The position numbers were made by a program, and so were the translations under genes. The notes below the pieces were generated by a model. The model searched no databases and was not told the origin of the DNA. It saw only the letters and a list, made by a program, of their open reading frames with translations. This document shows positions 35,119 to 43,072 of a stretch of 64,000 nt of DNA, in pieces. How positions within the stretch are numbered: the stretch's first letter is position 1; every line of letters starts with the position of its first letter. The stretch lies in assembly GCA_017307355.1 (NCBI GenBank), contig JAFKFG010000011.1:1-64000 (forward strand), given 5' to 3'. The stretch is from Alphaproteobacteria bacterium. GTDB lineage: Bacteria > Pseudomonadota > Alphaproteobacteria > Micropepsales > Micropepsaceae.

Positions 35119-35796
35119 ATGTCGGACATGGGCTTTCCCGAACAGCCATCTTGCGTCGGCGTCGTTCTGGCGGGAGGCCGCGGAACGCGGATGGGTGGCC
35201 CGGACAAGCCATTCCGGGTGCTGGCGGGCCGGCCCTTGCTCGACCGTGTCATGGAGCGCCTCTCGCCCCAGGCCGATCCGCTTCTCATCAGCGCGAATGC
35301 CGACCCAGTGCGATTTCACGCGTACGGGGCGCCGGTGGTTGCCGATGCGCTTCCGCGCCATCAAGGCCCGCTCGCGGGCATCCTGGCCGGAATGCGGTGG
35401 ACGGCAGAGCATCGTCCGGACGTCCGGTTCATCGCGAGCGTCGCAGCCGATACGCCATTTTTTCCGAGAAACCTGGTCCGGTCCTTCTTTGACAATTACG
35501 GGGCAAGGGAAAGTGCAATCGCGCTCGCTGCCTCGGCCAACGGCAACCATCCCGTGTTCGGGCTCTGGCCCGTTTCGCTTGCGGATGACTTGGAAGCGTT
35601 CCTGCTTTCCGGCGCCAACCCGAAGATGCTGGATTTTGCCCGTCGCCACGACAGCTTCACCGTGCCATTCGATGACATCGTTTTGCCGGACGGCAGGTGT
35701 GTGGACCCGTTTTTCAACATCAATACGCCACGCGACGCCGAGCAGGCCGAGGTGGTGGCGCTTATCCTGGACGCCTGGGAAAGGCGGGAGCCATGA
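35119..35796 (+). CDS. mobA: Molybdenum cofactor guanylyltransferase MobA
   Basis: It attaches GMP to molybdopterin, giving the MGD cofactor. The 225-residue protein has the nucleotide loop VLAGGRGTRMGGPDKPF at about residues 16-32, the PLAGILAGMRW segment, the metal-binding VAADTPFF and the closing FFNINTPRD, all diagnostic. No other molybdenum gene is in view, so it appears as an isolated gene. Start may be ATG 35119 or ATG 35128. Confidence 0.95.
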   Translation: MSDMGFPEQPSCVGVVLAGGRGTRMGGPDKPFRVLAGRPLLDRVMERLSPQADPLLISANADPVRFHAYGAPVVADALPRHQGPLAGILAGMRWTAEHRPDVRFIASVAADTPFFPRNLVRSFFDNYGARESAIALAASANGNHPVFGLWPVSLADDLEAFLLSGANPKMLDFARRHDSFTVPFDDIVLPDGRCVDPFFNINTPRDAEQAEVVALILDAWERREP

Positions 35797-35829
35797 ATCG
35801 GGCCCTCGGATCCGTGACGGCACTCTCCG

Positions 35830-36045
35830 TTATTTGGCGATCAATTTCAGGGCATTGCCCCGATGGGCGGCGATATGGTCGGTCTTGTCGCTTTTGATTT
35901 CATATTGGGGATCGTCTTGCGATGCGCGATGGGTATGGCCTTTATAGTCGAAGTCGCTGATATGGATGGCGATGATGGTTCCCGAGACGAAACCGGCTTC
36001 GGAATTCCAGCGGACATGATCGCCAATTTTGAATCGTCGGGTCAT
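35830..36045 (-). CDS. DUF2945/HVA1-like small protein
   Basis: The 71-residue protein opens RRFKIGDHVRWNSEAGFVSG and continues with KSDKTDHIAAHRGNALKLI. This is the pattern of the DUF2945 (hypervirulence-associated TUDOR-like) family, a small beta-barrel of unknown role. ATG 36045 is preferred since AGGGG lies about ten bases before it; a TTG at 36063 overlaps the upstream stop. It is the last gene of a small minus-strand trio. Confidence 0.75.
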   Translation of the reverse strand: MTRRFKIGDHVRWNSEAGFVSGTIIAIHISDFDYKGHTHRASQDDPQYEIKSDKTDHIAAHRGNALKLIAK

Positions 36046-36059
36046 CTCGGCACCCCTGG

Positions 36060-36254
36060 TCAATCCATATCCCGGAACGCGTGTCCATTGGCTGCGATGC
36101 TGGCGACGATGGCCGCCGGTAACAGATCCTGCGCCGCGATGCCGCCGAATACCCAGTCCTTTTTATCGGCAAGATCGGGCAGGCCTGCGCCTTTGCGCAC
36201 ATAAAGGCCGACTGCGGGCTTTTTCACATTGAGGTAGAGGTCATATTCGTCCAT
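36060..36254 (-). CDS. Small conserved hypothetical protein
   Basis: This 64-residue acidic protein begins MDEYDLYLNVKKPAVGLYVR and ends in GHAFRDMD. Similar short proteins are common next to each other in alphaproteobacteria, but I know no function. The start at ATG 36254 is supported by GGAGG seven bases upstream. It precedes the DUF2945 gene by 14 bases. Confidence 0.6.
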   Translation of the reverse strand: MDEYDLYLNVKKPAVGLYVRKGAGLPDLADKKDWVFGGIAAQDLLPAAIVASIAANGHAFRDMD

Positions 36255-36289
36255 TGCGATCCTCCTCCGCGATCGGGATTCCGGCGTGT

Positions 36290-36655
36290 TCATCTTTGCG
36301 CACCATATAAGAGGTCGAGCGCGGCAAGGGCGGTCAGGATATAGCCGCCATCATAATCGGCGTCTTCGTCGCCGGAAAGATCCAACTCCTTCCACACCCC
36401 GTCCAGTCGGCCGGATTCATGTTCGGAGATGACTTTATCCGCGAGTGTCCTGATGGCGCCGAACTGCGTCAGGTCGAAATGCAGGCCATCGGTATCCATG
36501 AAGAGGCCGTGCCGGCGCATGAAGGCGGTCATGGGCATCGACGTTTCGCCGATATAGAAAAGCAGGTCGTCGGCTTCGAGCGGCCGGTCTTCCGCTTGAG
36601 GGTTCGGCACCTTTCCGGTGTGTCGGAAGGGGATTTGCGGCGGGTCACTTGACAA
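36290..36655 (-). CDS. Hypothetical protein
   Basis: This 121-residue acidic, soluble protein has no signal peptide. I do not recognise the family. Visible segments are LLFYIGETSMPMTAFMRRHG and DADYDGGYILTALAALDLLYG. The start codon would be TTG 36655, with no good ribosome site, so the true start could differ. It is read in the same direction as the two small genes that follow and may form a unit with them. Confidence 0.5.
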   Translation of the reverse strand: MSSDPPQIPFRHTGKVPNPQAEDRPLEADDLLFYIGETSMPMTAFMRRHGLFMDTDGLHFDLTQFGAIRTLADKVISEHESGRLDGVWKELDLSGDEDADYDGGYILTALAALDLLYGAQR

Positions 36656-36703
36656 GGGCGGTCCGGCATTCGTTGATTTTGGGTGCGTTGGGCTGGGGGA
36701 GCC

Positions 36704-39319
36704 ATGTTGGGCGGCGGGCGGATTGCTCCACGCTTTGCGGCGGATCTTGAGAGATGGGGGGAAGCGCCCGCGCTGATCGGCGAGGGTGGCGGCGCGATTT
36801 CATATCGCCAACTCGCCGGCATGGCGGACCACTTCGCGGCGGCCCTTCCCGATGACGTGAAGCTGCTGGCGATCGAGGCGCGGAGCCGCGCGGATGCGGT
36901 GGTGGCCTATCTGGGCGCGCTTCGGGCCAGCGTGCCGGTGATCCTGCATTCCGGCGGCGCGCCGGCCGGCTCCGTTCTCGATCACTATCGGCCCGACGCA
37001 CGCTATGCCCCTGACGGGACGGACGGCGATTGGTGCTTGCGGATCGCGCCGACCCCCTGGGAATGCCCGCCGCACCCGCAACTGGCTCTTTTATTGTCCA
37101 CCTCCGGTTCGACAGGCAGTCCCAAGCTGGTTCGGCTGAGCGCCACGGCGCTGGACGCGAATGCGCGCGCGATCGCGGCCTATCTTGGCCTCACCGCGGC
37201 GGACCGTGCCGTGACCAGCTTGCCGCTTTCCTATTCGTATGGGCTGTCGGTGCTGAACTCGCATTTGGCGGTGGGGGCGTCGATCGTGCTGACGGAGTTG
37301 AGCGTGGCCGATCCTGTGTTCCGCGATCTGCTCCAGGCGCGCGGCGTGACGGGTCTGGCCGGGGTGCCGCATAGCTATGAATTGATGGAACGCTGCGGCC
37401 TCTTGGCGAACTTGCCCGCGAGCGTGGCGACATTGACCCAGGCGGGCGGGCGCATGGCGAAGGATCTCGCGGCGCGCGTGGCCGCCGAGGCCCGCAGAAC
37501 CCGGGCCCGGCTCTTCATCATGTATGGCCAGACCGAGGCCACGGCCCGCATCGCCTATCTCCGCCCCGACTTGTTGTCGCGGTACCCGGATGCGATCGGC
37601 CAGGCCATCCCTAGCGGCGAGATCTGGCTCGAGCATGAGAGCGGCGCGCGTGCCGCTGCCGGCGAGCCGGGCGAACTTATTTACCGCGGGCCCAATGTGA
37701 TGATGGGGTATGCGAGCGAGCGGCGGAACATGGCCGACCCGCCGGGTGCCGATGTGCTGCGCACCGGCGATCTGGCGGTCGAGATTGCGCCCGGCATATT
37801 TCGCATCACCGGACGCAAGAGCCGTTTTGTGAAATTGTTCGGTTTGCGGATCGGACTGGACGATCTTGAGGCCCGGTTTCGGGAGGCCGGAGTCGAAGCC
37901 TTCGCCGCGGGCGATGACACTCTGGTGGCGATCGCCGCCGCCGCTCAGGCGGATCTCGATAAAGCGCGGGAGGCGCTGGCTCCGCTTGATCTTCCGGAGG
38001 ACATGTTTGCGTTCGTTCCGCTTCCTGCAATCCCGCGCGTCCCAGGCGGAAAAGTCGATTATCCGGCCATTCTGCGCGCCGGCCGCGCCGGCAAAAGCCA
38101 GCCCGCCGCACGCAATCCCATTGAGGCAGTCGAGCAACTTTACCGGCGGTTGGCGCGCGGAGCTCCGTTGGCGGAGACCGACAGCTTCGACAGTTTGAGC
38201 GGCGATTCCCTCAGCTATGTCCAATGCTCGATCGCCATCGAGGAAGCGCTGGGCGAGGCGCCGGAGGGTTGGGAGACGTTCCCGCTGGCCCGCTTGCGGA
38301 GCCTGGCGCGGGCCAAGACGGCGCCGCGCTCCGATACCTGGCGCATGATGTCGCTGGAAAGCGATATTCTCGTGCGTTCTCTCGCCATCACGCAAATCCT
38401 GTTCCAGCACGCGCTGAACAACATGCAGGGCGGGGCGGATCTGTTGATGATGCTGTCCGGATTCAGTTGGGCAAGATTTCAGCAACCGCGCCTGGTGGCG
38501 GGCGAGTCCGGCGCGGCGTTCCTGGATTTCGCCCGGCGCTATATGTCGATCTATCTCGTGATCATGCTGGCGGTTTCCGCGATAAATGGGGAAGTCCGTT
38601 GGTCGCATCAGTTTTTCATCAGCACGTTTCGTGGCGACTGGGGCGGCATCCTCAACACCTACTGGTTCATAGAGAGCCTGACCTGGTGTGTCGCCGTGAT
38701 CTGTCTGGTGCTGGCCGTGGCGCCGGTCCGCAAGTTCGCCGCGCGGCAGCCCCTATTCTTCAGTCTCGCCTTTGTGGGCACGGCTTTGGCGATCCGGTTG
38801 ATTGGCGGCCTGCTGCTGGACGCGCCCGCGCACGTGTTCCGCAGCCCGGATCAGATGCTGGTCTATTTCGCCGCCGGCTGGGCGATAGCTATTGCCGGGC
38901 GAGAATTGCGCCTGGCCCTGTTCGCCATGCTGGCAACGCTTTCGGCCATGGCGTGGGGCTGGAATGACACGCATGTGGCGGCGATGATTGTCGCGGCCGG
39001 CCTGATCGTGTTTGTGCGCCGTATCCCGATGCCCAGACCCGTCGGCCGCGCGGTGGGCGCGATCGCCGCAGCCAGCTTCTATATTTATCTCTTCAATATT
39101 TTTCCCGTGTATGTGACGGACATCATCCTGCATGCCAGGTTCGGGAAATTCTGGCTCCTCCAGATCGCGGCCTCGCTGGCGCTGGGGATCGCGGCCTCCC
39201 TTTTGCTCTCGCATGCGGATGAATTGTGGGCGCGCGTGCGCGCGTGGATCGCGCCCGCCGGCAGGCGCATGCATGCGTGCTGGCATCTTTGCCGGTATTG
39301 GCTGCAGCGGGGCGCCTGA
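36704..39319 (+). CDS. Fusion of AMP-dependent ligase, carrier domain and membrane acyltransferase
   Basis: The 871-residue protein combines three parts. Residues 1 to about 470 are an ANL adenylation domain: LLLSTSGSTGSPK is the A3 loop, the A5 region is MYGQTEATARI, and GRKSRFVKLFGLRIGLDDLE with PGGKVDYPAIL closes the ligase. Residues about 480-545 are an acyl carrier domain with the attachment serine at about S502 in SGDSLSYVQ. From about residue 550 on come several transmembrane helices with FQHALNNMQGGADLLMMLSG, typical of acyltransferase 3 proteins. The apparent logic is to activate an acid, load it on the built-in carrier and pass it across or onto a partner at the membrane. ATG 36704 follows GGGGGAG. 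Confidence 0.8.
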   Translation: MLGGGRIAPRFAADLERWGEAPALIGEGGGAISYRQLAGMADHFAAALPDDVKLLAIEARSRADAVVAYLGALRASVPVILHSGGAPAGSVLDHYRPDARYAPDGTDGDWCLRIAPTPWECPPHPQLALLLSTSGSTGSPKLVRLSATALDANARAIAAYLGLTAADRAVTSLPLSYSYGLSVLNSHLAVGASIVLTELSVADPVFRDLLQARGVTGLAGVPHSYELMERCGLLANLPASVATLTQAGGRMAKDLAARVAAEARRTRARLFIMYGQTEATARIAYLRPDLLSRYPDAIGQAIPSGEIWLEHESGARAAAGEPGELIYRGPNVMMGYASERRNMADPPGADVLRTGDLAVEIAPGIFRITGRKSRFVKLFGLRIGLDDLEARFREAGVEAFAAGDDTLVAIAAAAQADLDKAREALAPLDLPEDMFAFVPLPAIPRVPGGKVDYPAILRAGRAGKSQPAARNPIEAVEQLYRRLARGAPLAETDSFDSLSGDSLSYVQCSIAIEEALGEAPEGWETFPLARLRSLARAKTAPRSDTWRMMSLESDILVRSLAITQILFQHALNNMQGGADLLMMLSGFSWARFQQPRLVAGESGAAFLDFARRYMSIYLVIMLAVSAINGEVRWSHQFFISTFRGDWGGILNTYWFIESLTWCVAVICLVLAVAPVRKFAARQPLFFSLAFVGTALAIRLIGGLLLDAPAHVFRSPDQMLVYFAAGWAIAIAGRELRLALFAMLATLSAMAWGWNDTHVAAMIVAAGLIVFVRRIPMPRPVGRAVGAIAAASFYIYLFNIFPVYVTDIILHARFGKFWLLQIAASLALGIAASLLLSHADELWARVRAWIAPAGRRMHACWHLCRYWLQRGA

Positions 39320-39574
39320 TTCCGCGTTCGACCTTTCGCCGCTGGTGCGAGCGTTCGGCCACCGCTATTCCCGCATATTCCCATGTTTCCAGCGGAATGA
39401 GGGATTCGCGATTGATTTTCAGGTGCTTAGAATTCGGCCGCGTGCAGGCCTGCAACCGCTTGCGGGGGGTGACCCGCATGACGTTTTCGGGCGCCGGACC
39501 CTCAACGTCAAAACGAAATATATTTTTCCGATGCGATTAAACGCTGGGTCTACAGTGGCTTAAAGGGGGCGGAC
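39320..39574. other. Intergenic stretch with no recognised feature
   Basis: Between the fusion gene and the small hypothetical gene I find no gene, terminator or recognised regulatory site. An AT-rich patch near 39517-39541 could be part of a promoter. Confidence 0.4.
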
Positions 39575-39838
39575 ATGCCCTCGGGGGTGGGCATGACCGA
39601 TATTGCCATCGGAAAAGCTCTTCGGACCGGTTTGGTTCGCCAAATCGCGGTCCGCGCGCGCGACCATGCCGGTGGCGAATATCTGCCGCCCAATCTCAGG
39701 CGCTTTTGTTATCGCGCGCAAATACCGGCCGATAGCGCCGCCGCGTTCATGCTCGAAGCCGTGACAGCGATTTGGGAAAGTGTGGGCGCTTTTCCAAGCC
39801 TTCGCATCGATGCGTTTGTCTGTAGCCGCCCAGAGTGA
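39575..39838 (+). CDS. Small hypothetical protein
   Basis: This 87-residue protein has no signal peptide or membrane helix and no family I know. Its ATG has AAGGGGG five bases upstream, which is the main support. It lies between the fusion gene and the TonB-dependent receptor. It could also be chance; no motif confirms it. Confidence 0.35.
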   Translation: MPSGVGMTDIAIGKALRTGLVRQIAVRARDHAGGEYLPPNLRRFCYRAQIPADSAAAFMLEAVTAIWESVGAFPSLRIDAFVCSRPE

Positions 39839-39912
39839 AGGGGAGAATTCCGCATTATCGAAACAAGCTAGGTGGCCCGCGATAAACGGGCACCGATCAA
39901 GGGGAGGGAAAG

Positions 39913-42900
39913 ATGCGTAACGTAAGGACGAAAAAAGTCCGTGCCCATCTGGTGGCCAGTGTTGGCGTGCTTGCTCTGACGGCGGGTGCCGCATTGGCGC
40001 AGAACGCTCCGGCGCAGCAGCAGACGAATGCCGAAAATTCCGAAACCGTGGTGGTTTCCGCGTCGCGTATTTCCATCGCCGGTTATACGGCGCCCACGCC
40101 GGTTTCCGTAATCGATTCCGGACAGCTTCAACAAGCCGCGAATGCGGATATCGGCCAGACCTTGCGCCAGCTTCCCATGATGGGCACGGCCCAGAGTCCC
40201 CAGAACGGCACCCAGGGCAATGCCGGCAATTCCGGCGCCGTCGGCATCAGCAGCATCAACCTGCGCAATCTGGGCGTCACCCGCACTTTGGTCTTGATCG
40301 ATGGCGAGCGCGAAGTCTGGGCCGGCGTGCAATATGGCGTGGACCTCAACACCATTCCCAATTCCTTGATCCAACGCGTGGATGTGGTGACGGGCGGTGC
40401 CTCGGCAGCCTGGGGCTCGGATGCGGTCGCCGGCGTGGTCAATCTGATCATCAACAAGAACTTCACTGGCTTTAAAGCCTCTGTCGACCTCCAGGACACG
40501 GGCCAGGACCTTCGTCGCCAGTATGGATTCACGCTCACCCACGGCTTCGACCTTCTCGGCGATCGCGCCCATATCGAATGGGCCGCGACTTACACCGACT
40601 CGCCGGACACGGCCTATATGGCGCAGCTGCATTGGTTCAACAATCCGGCCGCGGTCGCCAATCCGGCCTATAATGCCGTGACCAATCCCAATGTACCGAA
40701 GAACATCATCATCAGGGGCGCGGGCAACAGCAGCACGCCGGGCGGCGTCATCAGCGCATCCACTATTAATCCGGGGGGAACGCCTATAACCGGCATCCAA
40801 TTCGGCCCCGGCGGCGCGATGTCTAATTTCACGGCGCCCAATTGCAATTATTACAGCAATAGCGCTCTACCACCCTACAGCGCCACAACCACGTCCCGAA
40901 CGAACACGGGCTGTTACGGGGGCTCGACCAACCAATCATTGTCCCCATCGCAGATCGGCCTGGCGACCTATCCGCTTCTGACGGAAACCGCTTTCTTCTA
41001 CGGCAGCTACAAATTCACGCCGGATATCCAGGCGGGCGTGACCCTGCAGTACAGCAAGGTTGGCGCCACGGGCTCGAGCCTGACCATCCAGCAAAATGCC
41101 GTGATCCAGCAGGATAATGCGTTTTTGCCGCCCGCCCTCCGCGATCAAATGATCGCGCAGAAGGTAAGGTCCATCACCGTCACCAGTGTCGGCACGGCCA
41201 GCACCCAGGGCGGCTTCATCCAGCCCACGCCCGGCGTGGGCGTGAAGCAGTTTGCAAACGCGGTCGGCACGCCGGTGGAAATCACCAACCGCCAGTTCTA
41301 TCGCGGGGTCTTCGATGTGAACGGCGCGCTTGGCAATGACTGGTCATGGAATGCCAGCATCCAGCACAGCGAAACCCATCTGCATGAGCATTACACGTCC
41401 ATCGAAATCACGCAGAATTACGCCAATGCGGTCGACTCGGTGTTTGTCACGCCGGGAAATGTGGGTTCTTCGGGCCTGGCTATCGGCAGCATCGCTTGCC
41501 GCTCCACCCTCACCAATCCCACCAATCGCTGCGTGCCTCTGAACCCCATGGGGCTCAATGTGCTGACGCCGCAAGCGGTCGACTATGTCGTGGACCATAA
41601 CGACTATTATTTCCTGAACATGCAGCAGGATACGGCCGGAGCTTCCATGCAAGGCATATTGCCTTGGGATTTGACCGGTGCGGGTGCGCCCTCCACTGCC
41701 TTCGGCGTGGAATACCGCAAGGAAACCATGGTGAGCACGGCCGACCCGCTTGGCGCGCTGGGTGCACTTGGCGGCGGCAACTTCATACCGGTCAGGGGCC
41801 AGTACAACATCATCGAAGGCTTCGGCGAACTCGATATTCCCATTCTCAAGGACAGTTTTGTCCGGGACCTGAACGCCAACATGGCCGGACGCATGACCAG
41901 CTACTCGACCAGCGGGCTGGTGGAAACCTGGAAGCTGGGCGTCACCAGCCAGCTGAATGACGATATCCGGGCGCGCGCCACCTGGTCCTTCGACATCCGT
42001 GCGCCCAACCTGGCGGAGCTGTTCAATGTCATTCCCGCGTCCGGCGGCCAGGTCGACTACATCACGGGCAGCAACGTGGCCGCGGCCCTCTCCATGGCGG
42101 CGGGCAGCACAAGCCTGCAGCCGGAAAAGGCGATCACCTGGTCCGCTGGTATCGTCCTGACCCCGCGTTGGGTGCCGGGCCTGACCCTGTCTTTCGACTG
42201 GTATAATATCAACGTGAAGGACATCATCGTTTCACCCAGCACGACTTTTGAGCGCAACGCTTGTCTGGCGGGTGCAACGACACCCGATGGCATCGTCTCC
42301 GTTCCCAACATCGCCAATCCCGGAACTGGGACCGGCTATTGCGCCAATTGGCGCTATACCGGGACGAAAGTTCCCGGGTCAAACCCGAACGGTCTGCAGT
42401 ATGTCTACACCTTCCCGTACAACAACGGCTTCCTGATGACCTCGGGCTTGGACTTCAACGCCGACTACACAACGGATTTCCTTGACGGCAATCTCGCCCT
42501 GCACCTGACAGGCAATTATACCGACGAGGAAACCGAAACGGAATTCGGCGTCATCGACCCGGCCACCGGTCAGCAGGCGACCTATGATTTTGCCGGCAGC
42601 ATGGGCGGCGGCTCGCAGTTCACGGGTGTGCCCAAGCTGCACTTCAATCTGTCGGCCACTTACCTCGAGGGTCCGTGGAGCGGCACGGTGCAGACACGCT
42701 ACATTGGCTCGGCCAACCTGACCAATGGCTGGACCTCCGGCGTTCAGATCGACAATAACGACATCCCCGCAGTCGCCTATCTCGATTTGCGCGGCAGCTA
42801 TCGGTGGAACGACAATATTCAGATCTATGCATCGGTGGACAACACACTCAATACGCCGCCGCCGCAGATCGTCGGCTACAGCCCCAGCAACAATGCCTAT

Positions 42901-42972
42901 TCGACGACAAACCCCAGCGTGTATGATGTCCTGGGTCGTATGTACCATGCGGGCGTGCGGTTCAGTTACTGA
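39913..42972 (+). CDS. TonB-dependent outer-membrane receptor
   Basis: This 1019-residue precursor has a signal peptide (residues about 1-29, ending AGAALA). A plug domain follows: VVVSASRISIAGYTAPTPVSVID, then LRNLGVTRTLVLIDGERE and QRVDVVTGGASAAWGSDAVAGVVNLI. A long beta-barrel ends in YHAGVRFSY with a terminal aromatic residue. These proteins import bulky substrates, often glycans in this group, using TonB energy. GGGGAGGG stands just before the ATG. It is followed by a TPR-methyltransferase and an asparaginase, and by the galactose locus some 3 kb further on, so a glycan substrate is a reasonable guess only. Confidence 0.93.
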   Translation: MRNVRTKKVRAHLVASVGVLALTAGAALAQNAPAQQQTNAENSETVVVSASRISIAGYTAPTPVSVIDSGQLQQAANADIGQTLRQLPMMGTAQSPQNGTQGNAGNSGAVGISSINLRNLGVTRTLVLIDGEREVWAGVQYGVDLNTIPNSLIQRVDVVTGGASAAWGSDAVAGVVNLIINKNFTGFKASVDLQDTGQDLRRQYGFTLTHGFDLLGDRAHIEWAATYTDSPDTAYMAQLHWFNNPAAVANPAYNAVTNPNVPKNIIIRGAGNSSTPGGVISASTINPGGTPITGIQFGPGGAMSNFTAPNCNYYSNSALPPYSATTTSRTNTGCYGGSTNQSLSPSQIGLATYPLLTETAFFYGSYKFTPDIQAGVTLQYSKVGATGSSLTIQQNAVIQQDNAFLPPALRDQMIAQKVRSITVTSVGTASTQGGFIQPTPGVGVKQFANAVGTPVEITNRQFYRGVFDVNGALGNDWSWNASIQHSETHLHEHYTSIEITQNYANAVDSVFVTPGNVGSSGLAIGSIACRSTLTNPTNRCVPLNPMGLNVLTPQAVDYVVDHNDYYFLNMQQDTAGASMQGILPWDLTGAGAPSTAFGVEYRKETMVSTADPLGALGALGGGNFIPVRGQYNIIEGFGELDIPILKDSFVRDLNANMAGRMTSYSTSGLVETWKLGVTSQLNDDIRARATWSFDIRAPNLAELFNVIPASGGQVDYITGSNVAAALSMAAGSTSLQPEKAITWSAGIVLTPRWVPGLTLSFDWYNINVKDIIVSPSTTFERNACLAGATTPDGIVSVPNIANPGTGTGYCANWRYTGTKVPGSNPNGLQYVYTFPYNNGFLMTSGLDFNADYTTDFLDGNLALHLTGNYTDEETETEFGVIDPATGQQATYDFAGSMGGGSQFTGVPKLHFNLSATYLEGPWSGTVQTRYIGSANLTNGWTSGVQIDNNDIPAVAYLDLRGSYRWNDNIQIYASVDNTLNTPPPQIVGYSPSNNAYSTTNPSVYDVLGRMYHAGVRFSY

Positions 42973-42991
42973 ACAGCCGGATTGAAAAGAG

Positions 42992-43022
42992 GACCCTGGG
43001 CAGTATGATCCCGCCCAGGGTC
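42992..43022. terminator. Hairpin after the TonB-dependent receptor gene
   Basis: GACCCTGGGC and GCCCAGGGTC form a perfect 10-base stem with an 11-base loop, 19 bases after the receptor stop. There is no T-run, so it may stabilise the 3' end or act with Rho. Confidence 0.55.
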
Positions 43023-43072
43023 ATTCCAAGGACTGCCTTGACGGTCTTTCGCAAATCCGGGGGGGCAGCCGC

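Noticed and set aside
37091..38608. 505-codon minus-strand frame opposite the ligase fusion
   Set aside because: Shadow of the plus-strand gene, which has the adenylation and carrier motifs.
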